Origin: a bacterium
Lineage (GTDB): Bacteria; Patescibacteriota; Minisyncoccia; Phycocordibacterales; UBA2163
Direction: 5' to 3'
Length of the DNA: 5,906 nt
NCBI GenBank assembly: GCA_018648925.1
Contig: JABGQE010000026.1
Span: 1-5,906, forward strand
A program made the position numbers and the translations under genes. Shown here in pieces: positions 5,129 to 5,906 of the stretch. Position 1 is the first letter of the stretch. Every line of letters starts with the position of its first letter. Below the pieces are notes generated by a model. The model did not search any database. It was not told the origin of the DNA and saw only the letters and a list, made by a program, of their open reading frames with translations.

Positions 5129-5906
5129 ATGAAAATTATAGTTAAAAAACTAATACTCGTTACTTTAATAACCAGCCAGTTGTTCCTGTTCTTTTCCTAT
5201 GCAGGTGTTGTGTCGGCAAGAGTACCTGTTATTGATCATAAAGTTGAAAGGAATACAAAAAACATAAAAGAAAAAACTTCTTGGTTAGTTAAAAAGGAGA
5301 AGGTTTTAGATAGCGGCGGGATTTTTGGTGTAGGTGGGCATGTTCTTGCTAAGACTGCAATCAATGTTTTGACTGAAAGTATTGTTAATTGGATTAATAG
5401 AGGGTTTGACGGTAACCCCGCCTTTGTAGATGATTTCGGCGGATTCTTAAGAGAGATTGCAGATAGAGAGACCTCACTGTTTATAGAAGGGACCTCACTT
5501 GAACTTTTGTGTAGTCCGTGGAGAGCAAATATTAAAGTCGCGCTTTCTTTGCCGACCGGATACAGAGAAGAAGTTGCTTGTACGCTCTCTGACATAGTAG
5601 CGAATATGGACAACTTCGTACATGGAGACTTTAGTCAAGGTGGTTGGGGTGGATGGTTTCAACTTACAACACGGCCGAACAATAATCCGTACAGTCTTTA
5701 TATATCATCAGCATCTGAGCTTGATTCGCGTATTGCACGTCAACAAGGTATAGATAGAGAACAGCTTGCTTGGGGGCAGGGATTTCTATCAAAACAGGAT
5801 TGTGACCCACCAGGGTCTCAAAATTGCAAGACCGTAACGCCAGGAACTGTAATAAATTCTCAGCTTGAAAAGGTTCTTAATACAAGTTTGACACAATTGG
5901 AGCTTG
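5129..5906 (+). CDS. Signal-peptide protein, probably of a CPR type IV secretion-like locus (3' end outside window)
   Basis: An open frame of 259 codons runs from ATG 5129 to the window end without a stop. Residues 1-30 form a signal peptide (KIIVKK, a hydrophobic core at 8-28, likely cleavage after VSA). Further landmarks are a Gly-rich hydrophobic stretch (62-89, GGIFGVGGHVLAKTAIN...IVNWI), the segment INRGFDGNPAFVDDFGGFL (89-107), C128 in LLCSPW, C151 in EEVACTLSDIV, GDFSQGGWGGWFQLT (166-180), NNNPYSLYI (184-192), and C225 and C233 before TPGTVINSQLEKVLN. The four cysteines suggest two disulfides in an exported protein. The order and wording of these segments recall an uncharacterised protein found in CPR bacteria beside VirB4/VirB6-like genes; this is from memory and the neighbours lie outside the window. 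There is no Shine-Dalgarno sequence; the gene follows the TSP3 protein gene after 6 bases, so translation is probably coupled. Confidence 0.85.
   Translation, partial: MKIIVKKLILVTLITSQLFLFFSYAGVVSARVPVIDHKVERNTKNIKEKTSWLVKKEKVLDSGGIFGVGGHVLAKTAINVLTESIVNWINRGFDGNPAFVDDFGGFLREIADRETSLFIEGTSLELLCSPWRANIKVALSLPTGYREEVACTLSDIVANMDNFVHGDFSQGGWGGWFQLTTRPNNNPYSLYISSASELDSRIARQQGIDREQLAWGQGFLSKQDCDPPGSQNCKTVTPGTVINSQLEKVLNTSLTQLEL

Noticed and set aside
5236..5613. Open - strand frame of 125 codons
   Set aside because: It is antisense to the edge-truncated signal-peptide protein at 5129-5906, which has a better start, a signal peptide and operon context.

Overview
The window looks like chromosomal DNA of a bacterium with a small, AT-rich genome, most likely a Candidate Phyla Radiation (Patescibacteria) member of the Parcubacteria type. 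This rests on the compact layout, the weak or absent Shine-Dalgarno sequences at several starts, the many small exported proteins without a named family, and an exported pair at the right end (a calcium-loop protein followed by a signal-peptide protein) that resembles pairs I recall from such genomes. The standard genetic code fits: the five visible stops are TAA or TAG, and no in-frame TGA needs reading through. The lineage is an inference; no rRNA or other marker is present to prove it.

Left part (1-2049, + strand): the C-terminal part of a UvrD/PcrA-type superfamily 1 DNA helicase, cut by the window edge, is followed after 7 bases by a complete rsmA (ksgA) 16S rRNA dimethyladenosine methyltransferase. 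The two are probably co-transcribed and end at a strong hairpin that should terminate transcription from both sides.

Middle part (2087-3998, - strand): two genes for exported proteins point back toward rsmA. The first encodes a secreted protein with a SmpA/OmlA (BamE-like) N-terminal domain, and it has its own good promoter (TTGACA, 17-bp spacer, TGCTAGTAT) and a leader of about 105 nt. The second encodes a membrane-anchored acidic protein whose last 71 residues hold ten cysteines, while the other 261 residues hold none.

Right part (4121-5906, + strand): this operon is divergent from the cysteine-rich gene. Its first gene encodes a membrane-anchored protein with two DxDxDG calcium-binding loops of the bacterial thrombospondin type 3 kind, starting at TTG behind an extended -10 promoter. 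Six bases later a signal-peptide protein begins and runs off the window end. The second protein resembles one I recall from type IV secretion-like loci of CPR bacteria, so the missing sequence to the right may hold VirB6/VirB4-like genes; this cannot be tested here.

The 122-bp divergent intergenic region (3999-4120) holds both promoters, an 18-bp perfect palindrome and an exact consensus DnaA box. All four genes right of the terminator encode envelope or exported proteins, and their mature parts have even numbers of cysteines (2, 10, 0, and 4 so far), as expected if they form disulfides outside the cell. No RNA gene, CRISPR array, insertion sequence or intact prophage was seen.
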